Shown here: piece after piece, positions 44,578-53,845 of the stretch | Layout of the letters: the number at the start of each line of letters is the position of its first letter | Position numbering within the stretch: position 1 is the stretch's first letter | NCBI GenBank assembly: GCA_016715195.1 | Contig: JADKBB010000002.1 | Coordinates: 124,001 to 188,000 of the forward strand | Source: Candidatus Villigracilis proximus | GTDB taxonomy: Bacteria > Chloroflexota > Anaerolineae > Anaerolineales > Villigracilaceae | Direction: 5' to 3' | Length of the DNA stretch: 64,000 bases | Made by a program: the position numbers and the translations under genes | Notes under the pieces: generated by a model | Database searches by the model: none | The model's input: the letters and a program-made list of their open reading frames with translations, nothing else | Told to the model about the DNA's origin: nothing

Positions 44578-46281
44578 ATGGTACCCAAATATTTTTCTAA
44601 CTCCATCTGCCTTGCCATCATTTTGACACTTTGTCTGACTGCGGTTCCTGCGCCTGTTTTTGCTGCATCAAGCCGCGTTGAATCTGTTGTCGTAAATGAA
44701 CATGTCATTAAATTTTATCTTGATCCTGCTCTTGTACCTGATGTGAACTTTGCAAAAGCAGTTCTTGGTGAATATGTGCATGATATGAATGTTATTCTGG
44801 CAAAGAACACATCCCGTCGCCTGATATTTAACCCTGAAACAGATATTATTCTCACCAATACACAGCCTCATTCAAATCAAGCAACCCCTCCTTTGCCCGT
44901 GGAAGATTTTGAGATCTGGGCACATGCAATTCGCACGGACTATTCAACCTCTTACGGTGGATACGCCGGTATTGACGATGGCGGCGCCGGAGTTCTTGCC
45001 GGTTTAAAATGGACAAAACTCTATGACCCCAATTCACTTTCTGCGGATGAAGTGGTCGATTATTGGACACAGATCAACAACATGCTCCATGAGTTGGCGC
45101 ATGTATTCGGAGCGGGGTATGGAGAATACTATAAACTTACCACCATTCAGGATTCAACCGGAGTTGCTCCTCTGCTTAATATAAACATCCTTAACCAAAA
45201 TGATGCGTTCTGGAGCGACAAACCCGATTTCATGACCGATCCGTTATTGAAGAACGCGGCACAAGCCATGATCGCCGGGCAGCCGGCCAATCGCGCAAAT
45301 CTGCTCGATTATGTTGAATATTCAAAATTGACAGCGAAGATCATTAGCAGTGATTATCGTAACGGATCTCCCACAATAGACCTTTCACAAATTAACATTA
45401 AGGTAGTTTCCACTGATGGACAGCCTCTGAATGAAGCCAAAGTTAATGTGTGGAGCGTTTTTGGTGGTTCTCCATACTCTACACAATTAATGGTGGATGA
45501 TCTTACAAACGAAAATGGAGAGATTGGCTTTAGTTGGGGTGGTTTGAGCAATCCGCATAATAGTTATGATTTTTTACGCCTGATCAAAGTATATAAAGAA
45601 GGTTATGTTGCTTCAGCCAGATATTTTTCCATATTTGACGCGGATATTGAGAAACTGGTCAATGGGAATGACTTTTTGACCATCACAATTCAGTTAGGCG
45701 TAGTTGGTGCAAACCCGCCATCTACACCCACTTTTGAGGATGTGGATGTGAATGCCTTCGCATCGTCGTCCATTGAACAGTTATATAATGCCGAGATCAC
45801 TGGAGGCTGTTCACTTTCGCCTTTGCTCTATTGTCCAAACGATATCGTCACTCGCGGACAAATGGCGGTTTTTCTTGAGCGCAGTATGAAAGGCTCCAGT
45901 TTTTCTCCTTCTGTTGGTACGCTTAGTTTCAATGATACAGCTGATCATTGGGCACGTTATTGGATCGAAGTTCTTGCGGTTGATGGAGTGACAAGCGGTT
46001 GTGGAAATGGAAATTATTGCCCTGATAGCCCGGTGACTCGTGCTCAAATGGCGGTATTTTTATTGCGTGCCAAACATGGTGCTGATTATGCCCCATCTGC
46101 ACCTTCCGGTCTTTTGTTTCAGGATGTGCCCGCCGATTATTGGGCCGCGGCTTGGGTTGAGCAATTCAGCACGGATGGAATTACAAGCGGCTGCGGCAAT
46201 GGAAATTATTGTCCTGATGAGCCTGTAACACGTGCGCAAATGGCCGTCTTTCTAACCAGAGCCTTTGATCTTATTCCCTAG
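44578..46281 (+). CDS. SLH-anchored zinc-metalloprotease-like protein under c-di-GMP riboswitches
   Basis: A 567-residue secreted protein with signal peptide ending at PVFAAS. The N-terminal half contains an HExxH zinc motif in MLHELAHVFGAGYGEYY (H171, E172, H175), as in metalloproteases; the third ligand is not obvious because the expected metzincin His position is Tyr, though nearby E183 is a candidate. A carboxypeptidase-regulatory or Ig-like module follows (about 265-370). Three SLH domains (about 388-567, with TRGQMA/TRAQMA) anchor it to the cell wall. The gene is controlled by two tandem c-di-GMP-I riboswitches. AGGAG seven bases upstream supports the start. It lies next to the giant SLH adhesin, which could be its substrate; that is inference. 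Confidence 0.8.
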   Translation: MVPKYFSNSICLAIILTLCLTAVPAPVFAASSRVESVVVNEHVIKFYLDPALVPDVNFAKAVLGEYVHDMNVILAKNTSRRLIFNPETDIILTNTQPHSNQATPPLPVEDFEIWAHAIRTDYSTSYGGYAGIDDGGAGVLAGLKWTKLYDPNSLSADEVVDYWTQINNMLHELAHVFGAGYGEYYKLTTIQDSTGVAPLLNINILNQNDAFWSDKPDFMTDPLLKNAAQAMIAGQPANRANLLDYVEYSKLTAKIISSDYRNGSPTIDLSQINIKVVSTDGQPLNEAKVNVWSVFGGSPYSTQLMVDDLTNENGEIGFSWGGLSNPHNSYDFLRLIKVYKEGYVASARYFSIFDADIEKLVNGNDFLTITIQLGVVGANPPSTPTFEDVDVNAFASSSIEQLYNAEITGGCSLSPLLYCPNDIVTRGQMAVFLERSMKGSSFSPSVGTLSFNDTADHWARYWIEVLAVDGVTSGCGNGNYCPDSPVTRAQMAVFLLRAKHGADYAPSAPSGLLFQDVPADYWAAAWVEQFSTDGITSGCGNGNYCPDEPVTRAQMAVFLTRAFDLIP

Positions 46282-46289
46282 AAAATTTT

Positions 46290-47534
46290 TTATGCCGCTG
46301 TGGCAAACAGGCACTTGAGGTAAGCCCCTTCTTCAAATCCAATCGGATGGTCAAGCGCGTGGCTGGTGCGTTCAATCTCTATCAATCGGCGGTTGGATTC
46401 TCTGGCGGATTGGTGGATGGCATCAAAAAAGGATTGAGCATCAATGCGGCTGGAACAGGAAGCCTGCACCAACACCCCGCCAGAGCGCAGCACACTTAAC
46501 CCGAGCCTGGTCAGCTTTCTATAAGCAGCCAGCCCCGCTGCAACTTGACTCTGATTCTGCGCGAACATGGGCGGGTCGATGATGACAAGGTCGAAGAACC
46601 TCTTTTGTGATTCCATGCGGGCGAGAACTTCAAAGGCATCTTCGGCAATGGTTTCGTGTACGGCAGATTTTACTGTGGGGATATGCAGGTTATGTGAAAA
46701 GTTATTGATTGCAGCCTGCATGGCGGGCGCACTGATATCTACGCTGACGATTTCTTTTGCGCCGCCGCGAGCGGCATAAACTGAGAATCCGCCAGTGTAA
46801 GCGAATACATTTAGCACAGATTTCCCCTTGGATAATTTTTCAACACGAGCACGGTTTTCACGTTGGTCGAGAAAGAAGCCCGTCTTCTGCCCGTGGATCG
46901 GGTCACACTCAAAGGTTAATCCATTTTCTTGAAACAGAAGCAGGCCTTCGGGCGCTTGACCCGTGAGCGTCATCCCATCTTCGAGTCCGTATAAGAATCC
47001 GCTTTGTTTATTTAATGAGCGGCTAAGCCGCAATATCAATCTTTTGGAGGGATGGACCTGAGCGAGCGCGGAACAAAATTCTTTAAGATGGGGGATCCAA
47101 CTTGGGCTGTAAATTTTTAAGACAAGAGTCTCTGCGTAACGATCGATGACCAATCCGGGCAGGCCGTCATTTTCGCCATGGATGAGTCTGTAGCCATCGG
47201 TGAGTTGTTGTGTGAGTGGTTTGCGAATCTGGCTGGCAGCCATGATCTTTGTTTGAAACCAGTTTTCGTCAATTGTGGCGGGCTGCCGATGTTGAAGGAT
47301 GCGCACGCGAATGGATGAGGTTGGATCATATAAGCCGATGGCAAGGAAGCGGCGTTTGTTGTCGAAGATGACCGCGAGATCGCCGGGGGCGCCCTGGTGA
47401 CTTTGTTCGATAATGGCTTGATCGAAGACCCAGGGGTGGTTTTGGCGCAGGGCGCGTTCTGCCGGCGCGCTGACTCGCAATGCGATGCGCTTTGACGCCG
47501 GACTTGGTAGTTGAGATAGTGGGGAGTTTGTCAT
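46290..47534 (-). CDS. RlmI-like rRNA large-subunit methyltransferase
   Basis: A 414-residue SAM-dependent methyltransferase of the RlmI/YccW family, which methylates a cytosine of 23S rRNA in Escherichia coli. The PUA domain (about 17-95) begins RIALRVSAPAERALRQNHPWVF. The EEHEE-like middle domain and the Rossmann methyltransferase follow, with TGFFLDQRENR, VLNVFAYTGGFSVYAARGGA, SVDIS and IIDPPMFA. The catalytic Cys is likely in VQASCSSR. The length is typical. Start ATG lies at 47534 on the minus strand. It converges with the protease gene. The exact target nucleotide in this organism is not shown by sequence. Confidence 0.85.
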   Translation of the reverse strand: MTNSPLSQLPSPASKRIALRVSAPAERALRQNHPWVFDQAIIEQSHQGAPGDLAVIFDNKRRFLAIGLYDPTSSIRVRILQHRQPATIDENWFQTKIMAASQIRKPLTQQLTDGYRLIHGENDGLPGLVIDRYAETLVLKIYSPSWIPHLKEFCSALAQVHPSKRLILRLSRSLNKQSGFLYGLEDGMTLTGQAPEGLLLFQENGLTFECDPIHGQKTGFFLDQRENRARVEKLSKGKSVLNVFAYTGGFSVYAARGGAKEIVSVDISAPAMQAAINNFSHNLHIPTVKSAVHETIAEDAFEVLARMESQKRFFDLVIIDPPMFAQNQSQVAAGLAAYRKLTRLGLSVLRSGGVLVQASCSSRIDAQSFFDAIHQSARESNRRLIEIERTSHALDHPIGFEEGAYLKCLFATAA

Positions 47535-47627
47535 GGCTTTTTTTTTGTTTGAAGTATGGTTCTGATTTTATTGATAAAAAAGAAAATCTTCATTTTCTGC
47601 GCACGAAGCGATCAGTGTCCCGATTTT

Positions 47628-47664
47628 AATTTCGGATAATGTCTATTAGACATTATCCGAAATT
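47628..47664. terminator. 17-bp perfect inverted repeat
   Basis: Arms 47628-47644 and 47648-47664 are perfect inverted repeats around ATT. The hairpin lies downstream of the YqeB-like gene on the minus strand and upstream of the RlmI-like gene, so it may terminate the former or act as a binding site. A clear T-tract is lacking. Confidence 0.4.
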
Positions 47665-47780
47665 ACTTACAAGCATCATCGTGGTATTTCCCTGATTTTA
47701 GCGGACTGAGTTTTTTTTGAATCAGTCTGAAGAGGAAATTTTTATATTTTTGCAGTTAATTTTTTTGAGGGTTTTTTTTG

Positions 47781-48611
47781 TTACAGAAAACCTTCATCTT
47801 TTTTTCCTGCGCCAAATGTTAATACTGCTTCCAAAACACCACCGCCGACTGCCAGCGCTTTATCAGAGACCAGCGTACATAGCGCGGGATCATTACGTCG
47901 ATCTACATCACCGATCTTCATTCCGCGTGTCACATGATGGCCGGGGCGGATTAATCCGCGCAGCACACCTGTAAATGGGCTAAAGATCGAGAAATTTTCG
48001 CTTTCATCATCCGGTTCGATTTCGCCAATAAATTGGCCTTCTTCCAAATGTTCTCCGATATTCACTGAAGAGATTAATACGCCATCGTGTGACGCTCTCA
48101 GCACGCGCCTTCTGTCTCCATCAGGTTCACCGCTATCTTCCTGTGCCGACCCGCTCCAATACACGCGCCCCAAGGTATGTCCGCGGCGGGTTTCTATTAC
48201 AGCGTGACAATTCTCACCGGCGCAGAAACCAGGCCCGAGGCCGATATGAAGCGGAATGTTTACATCCAAAGGTTCAGGCGGAACTTTTAATAGCCGCGCA
48301 TCCACCACAAAAGTCGATTGTGGACTTGTCAAAAATTGATTGCGGAGAATATTTGCCTGCGGATCAACCAACACTGGAATTTCACCCGCTTCCAACGTAA
48401 CCTGAAGCTGGTCTGGCGATACTAGACGCGCGGTCGTCCCTTCAACAGTTTGTGCTCCCTCATAAACAGCCTCAGAAAATGAAACAGTCCGGCGAACAGC
48501 CAAAGGTTTTTCCAACTCAATGATGACCAGTTGAAAACCGGCGCGGTGTAAACGTAGAGCTACGCCGCTTGCAAGGTCGCCCCCGCCGCGTAAAACGATT
48601 AAATTACTCAT
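47781..48611 (-). CDS. yqeB: YqeB-like selenium-dependent molybdenum hydroxylase maturation protein
   Basis: A 276-residue protein starting MSNLIVLRGGGDLASGVALRLHRAGF, a Rossmann-like beginning typical of the YqeB family (TIGR03309). Further support: VVDARLLKVPPEP, LGPGFCAGENCHAVIETRRGHTLG and a C-terminal biotinyl-lipoyl-like region SPFTGVLRGLIRPG. Members act in selenium-dependent molybdenum hydroxylase maturation. A molybdenum hydroxylase is encoded about 3 kb away (51650-55697), which fits. The role of selenium here is not shown. Stop lies at 47781; the start overlaps the end of the DUF1361 gene upstream by four bases, so the two may be coupled. Confidence 0.8.
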   Translation of the reverse strand: MSNLIVLRGGGDLASGVALRLHRAGFQLVIIELEKPLAVRRTVSFSEAVYEGAQTVEGTTARLVSPDQLQVTLEAGEIPVLVDPQANILRNQFLTSPQSTFVVDARLLKVPPEPLDVNIPLHIGLGPGFCAGENCHAVIETRRGHTLGRVYWSGSAQEDSGEPDGDRRRVLRASHDGVLISSVNIGEHLEEGQFIGEIEPDDESENFSIFSPFTGVLRGLIRPGHHVTRGMKIGDVDRRNDPALCTLVSDKALAVGGGVLEAVLTFGAGKKDEGFL

Positions 48612-49321
48612 GGTATCTCCTGTGGGATCATGCGAGGCGCCTGTTCTTGAAGTAAAAGACCAAACGCGTAAAGAGTTACATAAAAGAAAATAAAGAAAGC
48701 CGAGAATACGCTGATGAAAATAATGGACTGCATACTCGGATGAGATGCATAATACATGAAATCACGTAAACGCTCAAGTGGATGAAAGAACATGTCCCAT
48801 GAATTCCAGCGTAGAAAACGCCCGATGTAAATTCCGAGGCTGCATAGTACACCCGCGGTGAAAACAAATATCCAGCCTGCCGCTCGCCCAAACTGACGGC
48901 GTACAATATCATGCATGAGAAACATCGAAACCACGCCGAGCAGCAGGCCTGTCCATGCGAACCAGATCAATAAGAGTGTGTCGAACCATAGCGGCACATC
49001 AGGCTTGGGATACCCCAAATGTTGCAGGTCTGTCAGAATATAAGGCGCATTTGGAAAGAAAAGCATCCATAAGACAGCCACCACGGGTACGGTAAATATC
49101 AGAAACCTGCGTTTCCATGAAAAGATCGAAGCTGTGTAGGCCAGTCCAAGCGGAATCCATGCCAGAAAAATATTCCAGATCAAAAATGCGTAATCCAGCG
49201 ATCCGCTGATCAAAGTCCGCACGCGGAATAATACCAGTGAAAGTAATGTCGCCCCGCATAGCAAAGCAAAGACTGTCATCCGAAATTTATAGGGCTGTAG
49301 GTGAGTATAAAGTTTTTTCAT
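48608..49321 (-). CDS. DUF1361 membrane protein, copy 1
   Basis: A 237-residue membrane protein with six or seven helices and the DUF1361 signature FFPNAPYILTDLQHL near residue 95. Function unknown. It shares IFLAWIPLGLAY, WTGLLLGVVSMFLMHDIVRR and GIYIGRFLRWNSWD with the neighbouring copy. ATG at 49321 (MKKLYTHL) is preferred because GGAG lies nine bases upstream; an in-frame start 30 bases earlier lacks spacing. It overlaps the YqeB-like gene start by four bases. Confidence 0.75.
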   Translation of the reverse strand: MKKLYTHLQPYKFRMTVFALLCGATLLSLVLFRVRTLISGSLDYAFLIWNIFLAWIPLGLAYTASIFSWKRRFLIFTVPVVAVLWMLFFPNAPYILTDLQHLGYPKPDVPLWFDTLLLIWFAWTGLLLGVVSMFLMHDIVRRQFGRAAGWIFVFTAGVLCSLGIYIGRFLRWNSWDMFFHPLERLRDFMYYASHPSMQSIIFISVFSAFFIFFYVTLYAFGLLLQEQAPRMIPQEIP

Positions 49322-49411
49322 GAAATACATCTCCAAATTGTTTTTCGCCAATTGTAGTCAGCCCAGCCTTCAATGCCTCTCAAAACCTCGCAAAATTCCC
49401 GCTGTTATTTT

Positions 49412-50113
49412 TTACTTTACACTCACATTCTGCTCCTGCAATAAATGCGCAAAGGAATACAAGGTGAGATACACAAACAAATAAAATGCCGCGAATAAGA
49501 TCGTAAATGCCACCAGTCGTTTGGAGGGGTCAATCGCCAGGCCAAGAATTGTGACCACGATCTCAGTTGGGTCGTCCAGTAAGTCCCATGAATTAAAGCG
49601 TACAAAACGTCCCAGATATACGCCAAAACTGCTCAAGCCTGAAACGAAGAGAACAAAAGCCCAGCCGAACCAGCGTCCAAAAGTGCGCTGGACGATATCG
49701 TGCATTAGGTAGAGTGAAACAAGGCCGAGCAGCAGACCTGTCCACGAAAACCAGACCATCACAATCACGTCATACCAAACCGGCGCGCCGGATGTCTCTT
49801 TGGCAAGATGTTGTAAATCTGTCAAAATATAGGGAGCATTGGGGAAGAAGAGCAGCCAGAGAAACGCGGTGAAAGGCAGTACAAAATATAAAAGCGGTTT
49901 TTTCCAGGACAGGGCATACGCCAGATAAGCCAGCACAAAGGGAATCCAGGCCAGAAAAAGATTCCATACCAATCCTGTGTACCGTCCTGTATCACTGTAT
50001 GTAATGCGCGCTGCTACCAGCAGTACGCAAATCACCGAAGCTGATAACATCAGTCCAAACATCGACAACTTATAGCGATTGCGTTTAATAAAATTTTGAG
50101 TTGTGTTTATCAT
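49412..50113 (-). CDS. DUF1361 membrane protein, copy 2
   Basis: A 233-residue multi-pass membrane protein with the same DUF1361 signature, FFPNAPYILTDLQHL, and a matching helix order to the downstream copy (WNLFLAWIPFVLAY, WTGLLLGLVSLYLMHDIVQR, GVYLGRFVRFNSWD). Clear tandem duplication. No catalytic motif is visible and no function can be assigned. Confidence 0.75.
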   Translation of the reverse strand: MINTTQNFIKRNRYKLSMFGLMLSASVICVLLVAARITYSDTGRYTGLVWNLFLAWIPFVLAYLAYALSWKKPLLYFVLPFTAFLWLLFFPNAPYILTDLQHLAKETSGAPVWYDVIVMVWFSWTGLLLGLVSLYLMHDIVQRTFGRWFGWAFVLFVSGLSSFGVYLGRFVRFNSWDLLDDPTEIVVTILGLAIDPSKRLVAFTILFAAFYLFVYLTLYSFAHLLQEQNVSVK

Positions 50114-50158
50114 ATTTTATATTCATCCGGAGCGAAGCCAAAGGAAAACCATCGCAAT

Positions 50159-50653
50159 CTATTTCATCTCGCGGAAGAATCCAATCATATCGATTTCGCC
50201 CGGCGAATGATCGAAATCCGTCAACATTACTGCGGCTTCGCTTCTGTGCTGTGTGCCATGATTAACTACATGCACCATCGCGTGCCAGAGGATACTTTCC
50301 ATTTCATTGCCTTGTGTGGTTTTGAAGTAAAAAGGTGCATTCAATTTCTCATCGCTTAGGCTTTCCACAAATGCGTTGAGCGCAGTTTCTTCTTCCAGCC
50401 AGCGTGCTTGCAGTGACGCGAATGTCGGGAAGTCCTCCGGTTTCATCCGTTGGGACGGTGATTCTCCCAGCCAGCGCTTGCGCCAGATCCATTCTGCAAA
50501 AAGCGTATGTGTCAATGTGCTTCGCAGCCCGCCATGTGGATATGAAGCGGGTGCCAGAAATTGTTCTGCGGTTACCTGTGCGGCAGTATCCAGAATACGT
50601 TTGTTCGCCCAGTTGTTGTATTTGTAAAAGACTTGAATATCTTGTTTATTCAT
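50159..50653 (-). CDS. DinB family protein
   Basis: A 164-residue four-helix-bundle protein of the DinB/YfiT-like group. It starts MNKQDIQVFYKYNNWANKRIL, the typical opening with YNxWAN. Metal-site His residues are seen in LTHTLFAEWIW and HVVNHGTQHRSE. Family members are often thiol-dependent transferases or stress proteins; the specific role is unknown. The stop codon is 45 bases from the start of the DUF1361 gene. Confidence 0.82.
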   Translation of the reverse strand: MNKQDIQVFYKYNNWANKRILDTAAQVTAEQFLAPASYPHGGLRSTLTHTLFAEWIWRKRWLGESPSQRMKPEDFPTFASLQARWLEEETALNAFVESLSDEKLNAPFYFKTTQGNEMESILWHAMVHVVNHGTQHRSEAAVMLTDFDHSPGEIDMIGFFREMK

Positions 50654-50709
50654 TTTGATGAACCTCCAATCTCTTTATAAACTTTCTATATTCCTGTGCT
50701 GTAAAAGAT

Positions 50710-51585
50710 CTATCTGGATAGAAAATCCAGCAGGATCGGGTTTACAACTTCAGGTTTTTCGTAATGCGGAATATGTCCACAGTTCTCGATTGCATGAAAC
50801 TCTGCGTGTGGCATGGCCTGCATGACAGACCGGCTGTATTCAAAGGGTACGGTCTTGTCGTTTATGCCCCAAAATAGCAAAGTGGGCTTTTGCAGCTTTC
50901 CAGCGCGCGTATAAGTTTCGTAAAAAGAATCAAGCATCCCATTCCGCATCGTGGATAAGATCGCACGCTTAAATCCCTTGAATTGCATCTGTATCTTATA
51001 TTGCGATTGAAAATGTTCCACCGACTCAGGGTCAAACAGATCAGATGCGATTGCTTTTACCATGCTCACGCTTCCAAACAGACCAAGCGCCAGCTCGCCC
51101 AAAATGGGCAGTTTCATCGCTTTTAGAAACCAAGCCAATGACACGCGCCTTGCACCCGCCGGGGCGATTAACACCTGTTTGCGGACGTACCCGGGGTATT
51201 CGCAGACAAACGATGTTGTGATTGCTCCGCCCATTGAAAGCCCGATCAAGTTATCTTGTTTAAGTCTCAGTGCATCGAGCAAGTCTTTGAGCTGCCGCAC
51301 AAAAAGGTGAATGTCATAGTTGACATTGGGCTTGTCTGAATATCCACGGCCTATAAGATCATACCGTAATACGCGAAAACCTGAATTGACCAGAAAATCG
51401 AAAGTGTTGTCGAAAATAAAATATGGGACGGAGAATCCATGCACAAGCACAACGGGAGCCCCATCTTGCGGCCCGCTTAATTGATAGTGGGTGACTCCAT
51501 CTGTAAGCGGAATGAACGAACCATGCGCTGTTTGGCGTGCGGTTTCATCGAGTATTTTTGTTTCATCAAAATAGGGAAATGACAT
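50710..51585 (-). CDS. Alpha/beta hydrolase
   Basis: A 291-residue alpha/beta-hydrolase-fold enzyme. The nucleophile elbow is LIGLSMGGAI (GxSxG), with VVLVHGFSVP as the oxyanion-loop HG motif and a C-terminal catalytic His in NCGHIPHYEKPE. The catalytic Asp is probably in FWGINDKTVPF. Similar to many esterase or C-C hydrolase-like proteins; substrate not predictable. ATG at 51585 (MSFPYFDE) is preferred over a GTG 15 bases earlier that falls in the hairpin at 51600. Confidence 0.82.
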   Translation of the reverse strand: MSFPYFDETKILDETARQTAHGSFIPLTDGVTHYQLSGPQDGAPVVLVHGFSVPYFIFDNTFDFLVNSGFRVLRYDLIGRGYSDKPNVNYDIHLFVRQLKDLLDALRLKQDNLIGLSMGGAITTSFVCEYPGYVRKQVLIAPAGARRVSLAWFLKAMKLPILGELALGLFGSVSMVKAIASDLFDPESVEHFQSQYKIQMQFKGFKRAILSTMRNGMLDSFYETYTRAGKLQKPTLLFWGINDKTVPFEYSRSVMQAMPHAEFHAIENCGHIPHYEKPEVVNPILLDFLSR

Positions 51586-51599
51586 AATCTTTTTTATCA

Positions 51600-51629
51600 C
51601 AGGGGCAGACTTTGCGTCTGCCCCTGTTT
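51600..51629. terminator. Hairpin between hydrolase and Mo-hydroxylase genes
   Basis: CAGGGGCAGAC (51600-51610) pairs with GTCTGCCCCTG (51616-51626) across a short loop, followed by TTTTT on the plus strand. It lies downstream of the molybdenum hydroxylase gene on the minus strand, so it may end that transcript, though the T-tract is on the other strand. Confidence 0.45.
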
Positions 51630-51649
51630 TTGTACCCCTTACAAAAAGC

Positions 51650-53839
51650 CTATCTTATTGTTCCAAGCGCCCGCAAAACACGTTCAGGGGTGAATGGGAA
51701 TGCATCGATCCAGATGCCAATTGCATCGTGAATGGCGGCGGCGATGGCTGGCGCAACTGGCAGCAGGGGCAATTCGCCAAGTCCGCGCGCACCCCAGGGG
51801 CCATTGGGATCAGGAACCTCCACAAGAACCGACTCGACAGATTCGGGAATATCCAAAATGGTCGGGATGAGATAGGTGCTTAATTGATCGGTCAGCACGC
51901 GGCCATCTTTTGTTTTGTAATCTTCGAGTATCGCATAGCCATGTGCCTGTACGACGGCGCCTTCAATCTGACCGACAACGAGATCAGGGTTGATCGCCTT
52001 GCCAACATCATCTGCAGAGACGATGCGAATCACGCGTATGTGGCCGGTCTGTGTGTCTACTTCCACTTCGGCTGCTTGGGCCACATAAGAATACGAAAAA
52101 TTCGGCATGGAATATCCAGTATCGTGATCGAATGGGGTGGTGCGCGGCGCAAGATATTTAAATTCTGCAATGGCGGGGCGCTCTTCCAGTTCCCATTTCT
52201 TTAACGCTGCTTCTGCCGCGCCTTTGATCGAGTTGCCAGCCATAAAGGTTAAACGGGATGCCGATGCCGAGCCGGGGTTACCCTGTGTGGCAGAGTCGGA
52301 AGTTTTGAGCTCCACTTTATCTTCCGAAATTCCGAGTACCTGCGCTGCCATTTGGATCATGACCGTATGTGTACCCTGACCAACTTCTGCTCCGGCATGA
52401 TGTACCACGACGCGATCCATTTTTCCGTTGCCGTGGATTTCCACTTTCGCCCAGCAGTTTTCCTGATAGCCAAAAGAGAAGCCTACATTTTTAAATCCAG
52501 TCGCAAATCCCTGCCCACGGACGATGTGAGAATCGGTTTTCTTCTTTTTTGTCTTTAATTTCTTCCAGCCGAACTTATCACGTGCGGCTTCAATACATTC
52601 CACAATGCTCACCGTAGCCGGAACAGGTGTGCCAACTCCCATAGTGTCGCCATCGCGCAGTGCGTTCTTTAATCTAAACTCAACCGGGTCTATGCCGAGT
52701 TTTTCAGCGAGTTTATTCATTTGCAGCTCGGCCATGAACAAAGCTTGTGGTGCGCCAAAGCCGCGAAAGGCGGCGCTGGGAACATTGTTTGTGTATAAGC
52801 CGTAGACGTCTGTTTTTACGTTGGGTACAAAATACGGTCCGGTGGATGTAATGGCTGCGTTGCCAAGTACTTTATTGGTAGTGTACATGTACGCGCCGCC
52901 GTCACCGATTAATTCATTTTCCATGGCGATCAATTTACCGTCTTTGGTCGCGCCCCATTTTGCGTTGATGGTGATCGGGTGACGTTTGCCATGTCCGATC
53001 ATTGACTCGCGACGAGACCAAATGATCTTAATAGGTTGTTGCAGCTTCCAGGCGGCCAGTGCGATCACAATTTGCACCGACATGTCTTCACGTCCGCCGA
53101 ATGCGCCGCCGATGGCGGGATAAATGATGCGGATCATTTCATCAGGCAAGCCTAGTGCGTGCGCGATGGTTTCGCGGTCGGCGTGAGTCCATTGGCCGCC
53201 AGACTCAATTGTGACGCGGCCTTCCTCGTCAATATAGGCCAGTCCTGCTTCAGGTTGAAGATAGGCGTGTTCCTGTACCGGCGTGTAATATTGACCTTCG
53301 ACGATCACATCTGCTTTTGCAAAGGCTGCGTCTGCATCGCCTTTGCGGATTTTGTAATGCACGCAGACGTTTGTGTCGCCCCTGTCAGGGTGCAGGATCG
53401 GCGCATCGGAGCGCAAAGCAGCTTGCGGGTCGGCAAGAATCGGGAGGTCTTCATAGTCCACTTCGATTAATTTAACAGCGGCTTCTGCTTCAGCTTCCGT
53501 CTGTGCGACAACGACGGCTACCTGATCGCCAATGAAGCGTACGATATCTGTGTAGGGTTTGCTTGATCCTGGACCGCAGAGAACGGGCTGGTCTGGAATT
53601 TGCAATCCATACTCATTGACGGGGATATCCTTAGCTGTGTATACCGCCGCGACACCCGGTGCGGCTTCTGCTTTGTCTGTGCGGATATTTTTGACGCGCG
53701 CGTGAGGGCGTTCGGCAAAAAGGATTTTCATGTGTAACATGCCGCGCATGGTGAGGTCGCCGGAGTAAAGCGTTTGGCCGGTTACTTTTCCGCGCGCATC
53801 AATACGTGGAAGTGATTTACCAACAGATTGTTCTGGCAT
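51650..53839 (-). CDS. Molybdenum hydroxylase large (molybdopterin) subunit
   Basis: A 729-residue molybdopterin-binding subunit of the xanthine dehydrogenase/CO dehydrogenase family. The N-terminal part has SVGKSLPRIDARGKVTGQTLYSGD. Cofactor motifs include GGAFGGRED near 246, AFRGFGAPQ near 358, and the catalytic-base region GARGLGE near 685. It would hydroxylate an aromatic heterocycle or similar substrate, with electrons passing to the fused FAD/2Fe-2S subunit at 54279. A small membrane protein lies between them. The presence of a YqeB-like maturation gene nearby suggests a selenium-dependent hydroxylase, but no selenocysteine is visible. Substrate unknown. Confidence 0.87.
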   Translation of the reverse strand: MPEQSVGKSLPRIDARGKVTGQTLYSGDLTMRGMLHMKILFAERPHARVKNIRTDKAEAAPGVAAVYTAKDIPVNEYGLQIPDQPVLCGPGSSKPYTDIVRFIGDQVAVVVAQTEAEAEAAVKLIEVDYEDLPILADPQAALRSDAPILHPDRGDTNVCVHYKIRKGDADAAFAKADVIVEGQYYTPVQEHAYLQPEAGLAYIDEEGRVTIESGGQWTHADRETIAHALGLPDEMIRIIYPAIGGAFGGREDMSVQIVIALAAWKLQQPIKIIWSRRESMIGHGKRHPITINAKWGATKDGKLIAMENELIGDGGAYMYTTNKVLGNAAITSTGPYFVPNVKTDVYGLYTNNVPSAAFRGFGAPQALFMAELQMNKLAEKLGIDPVEFRLKNALRDGDTMGVGTPVPATVSIVECIEAARDKFGWKKLKTKKKKTDSHIVRGQGFATGFKNVGFSFGYQENCWAKVEIHGNGKMDRVVVHHAGAEVGQGTHTVMIQMAAQVLGISEDKVELKTSDSATQGNPGSASASRLTFMAGNSIKGAAEAALKKWELEERPAIAEFKYLAPRTTPFDHDTGYSMPNFSYSYVAQAAEVEVDTQTGHIRVIRIVSADDVGKAINPDLVVGQIEGAVVQAHGYAILEDYKTKDGRVLTDQLSTYLIPTILDIPESVESVLVEVPDPNGPWGARGLGELPLLPVAPAIAAAIHDAIGIWIDAFPFTPERVLRALGTIR

Positions 53840-53845
53840 AATTTC

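Noticed and set aside
44308..44626. Small protein frames overlapping the riboswitches
   Set aside because: The overlapping structured RNA and the ATG at 44578 with its AGGAG site explain the region better.
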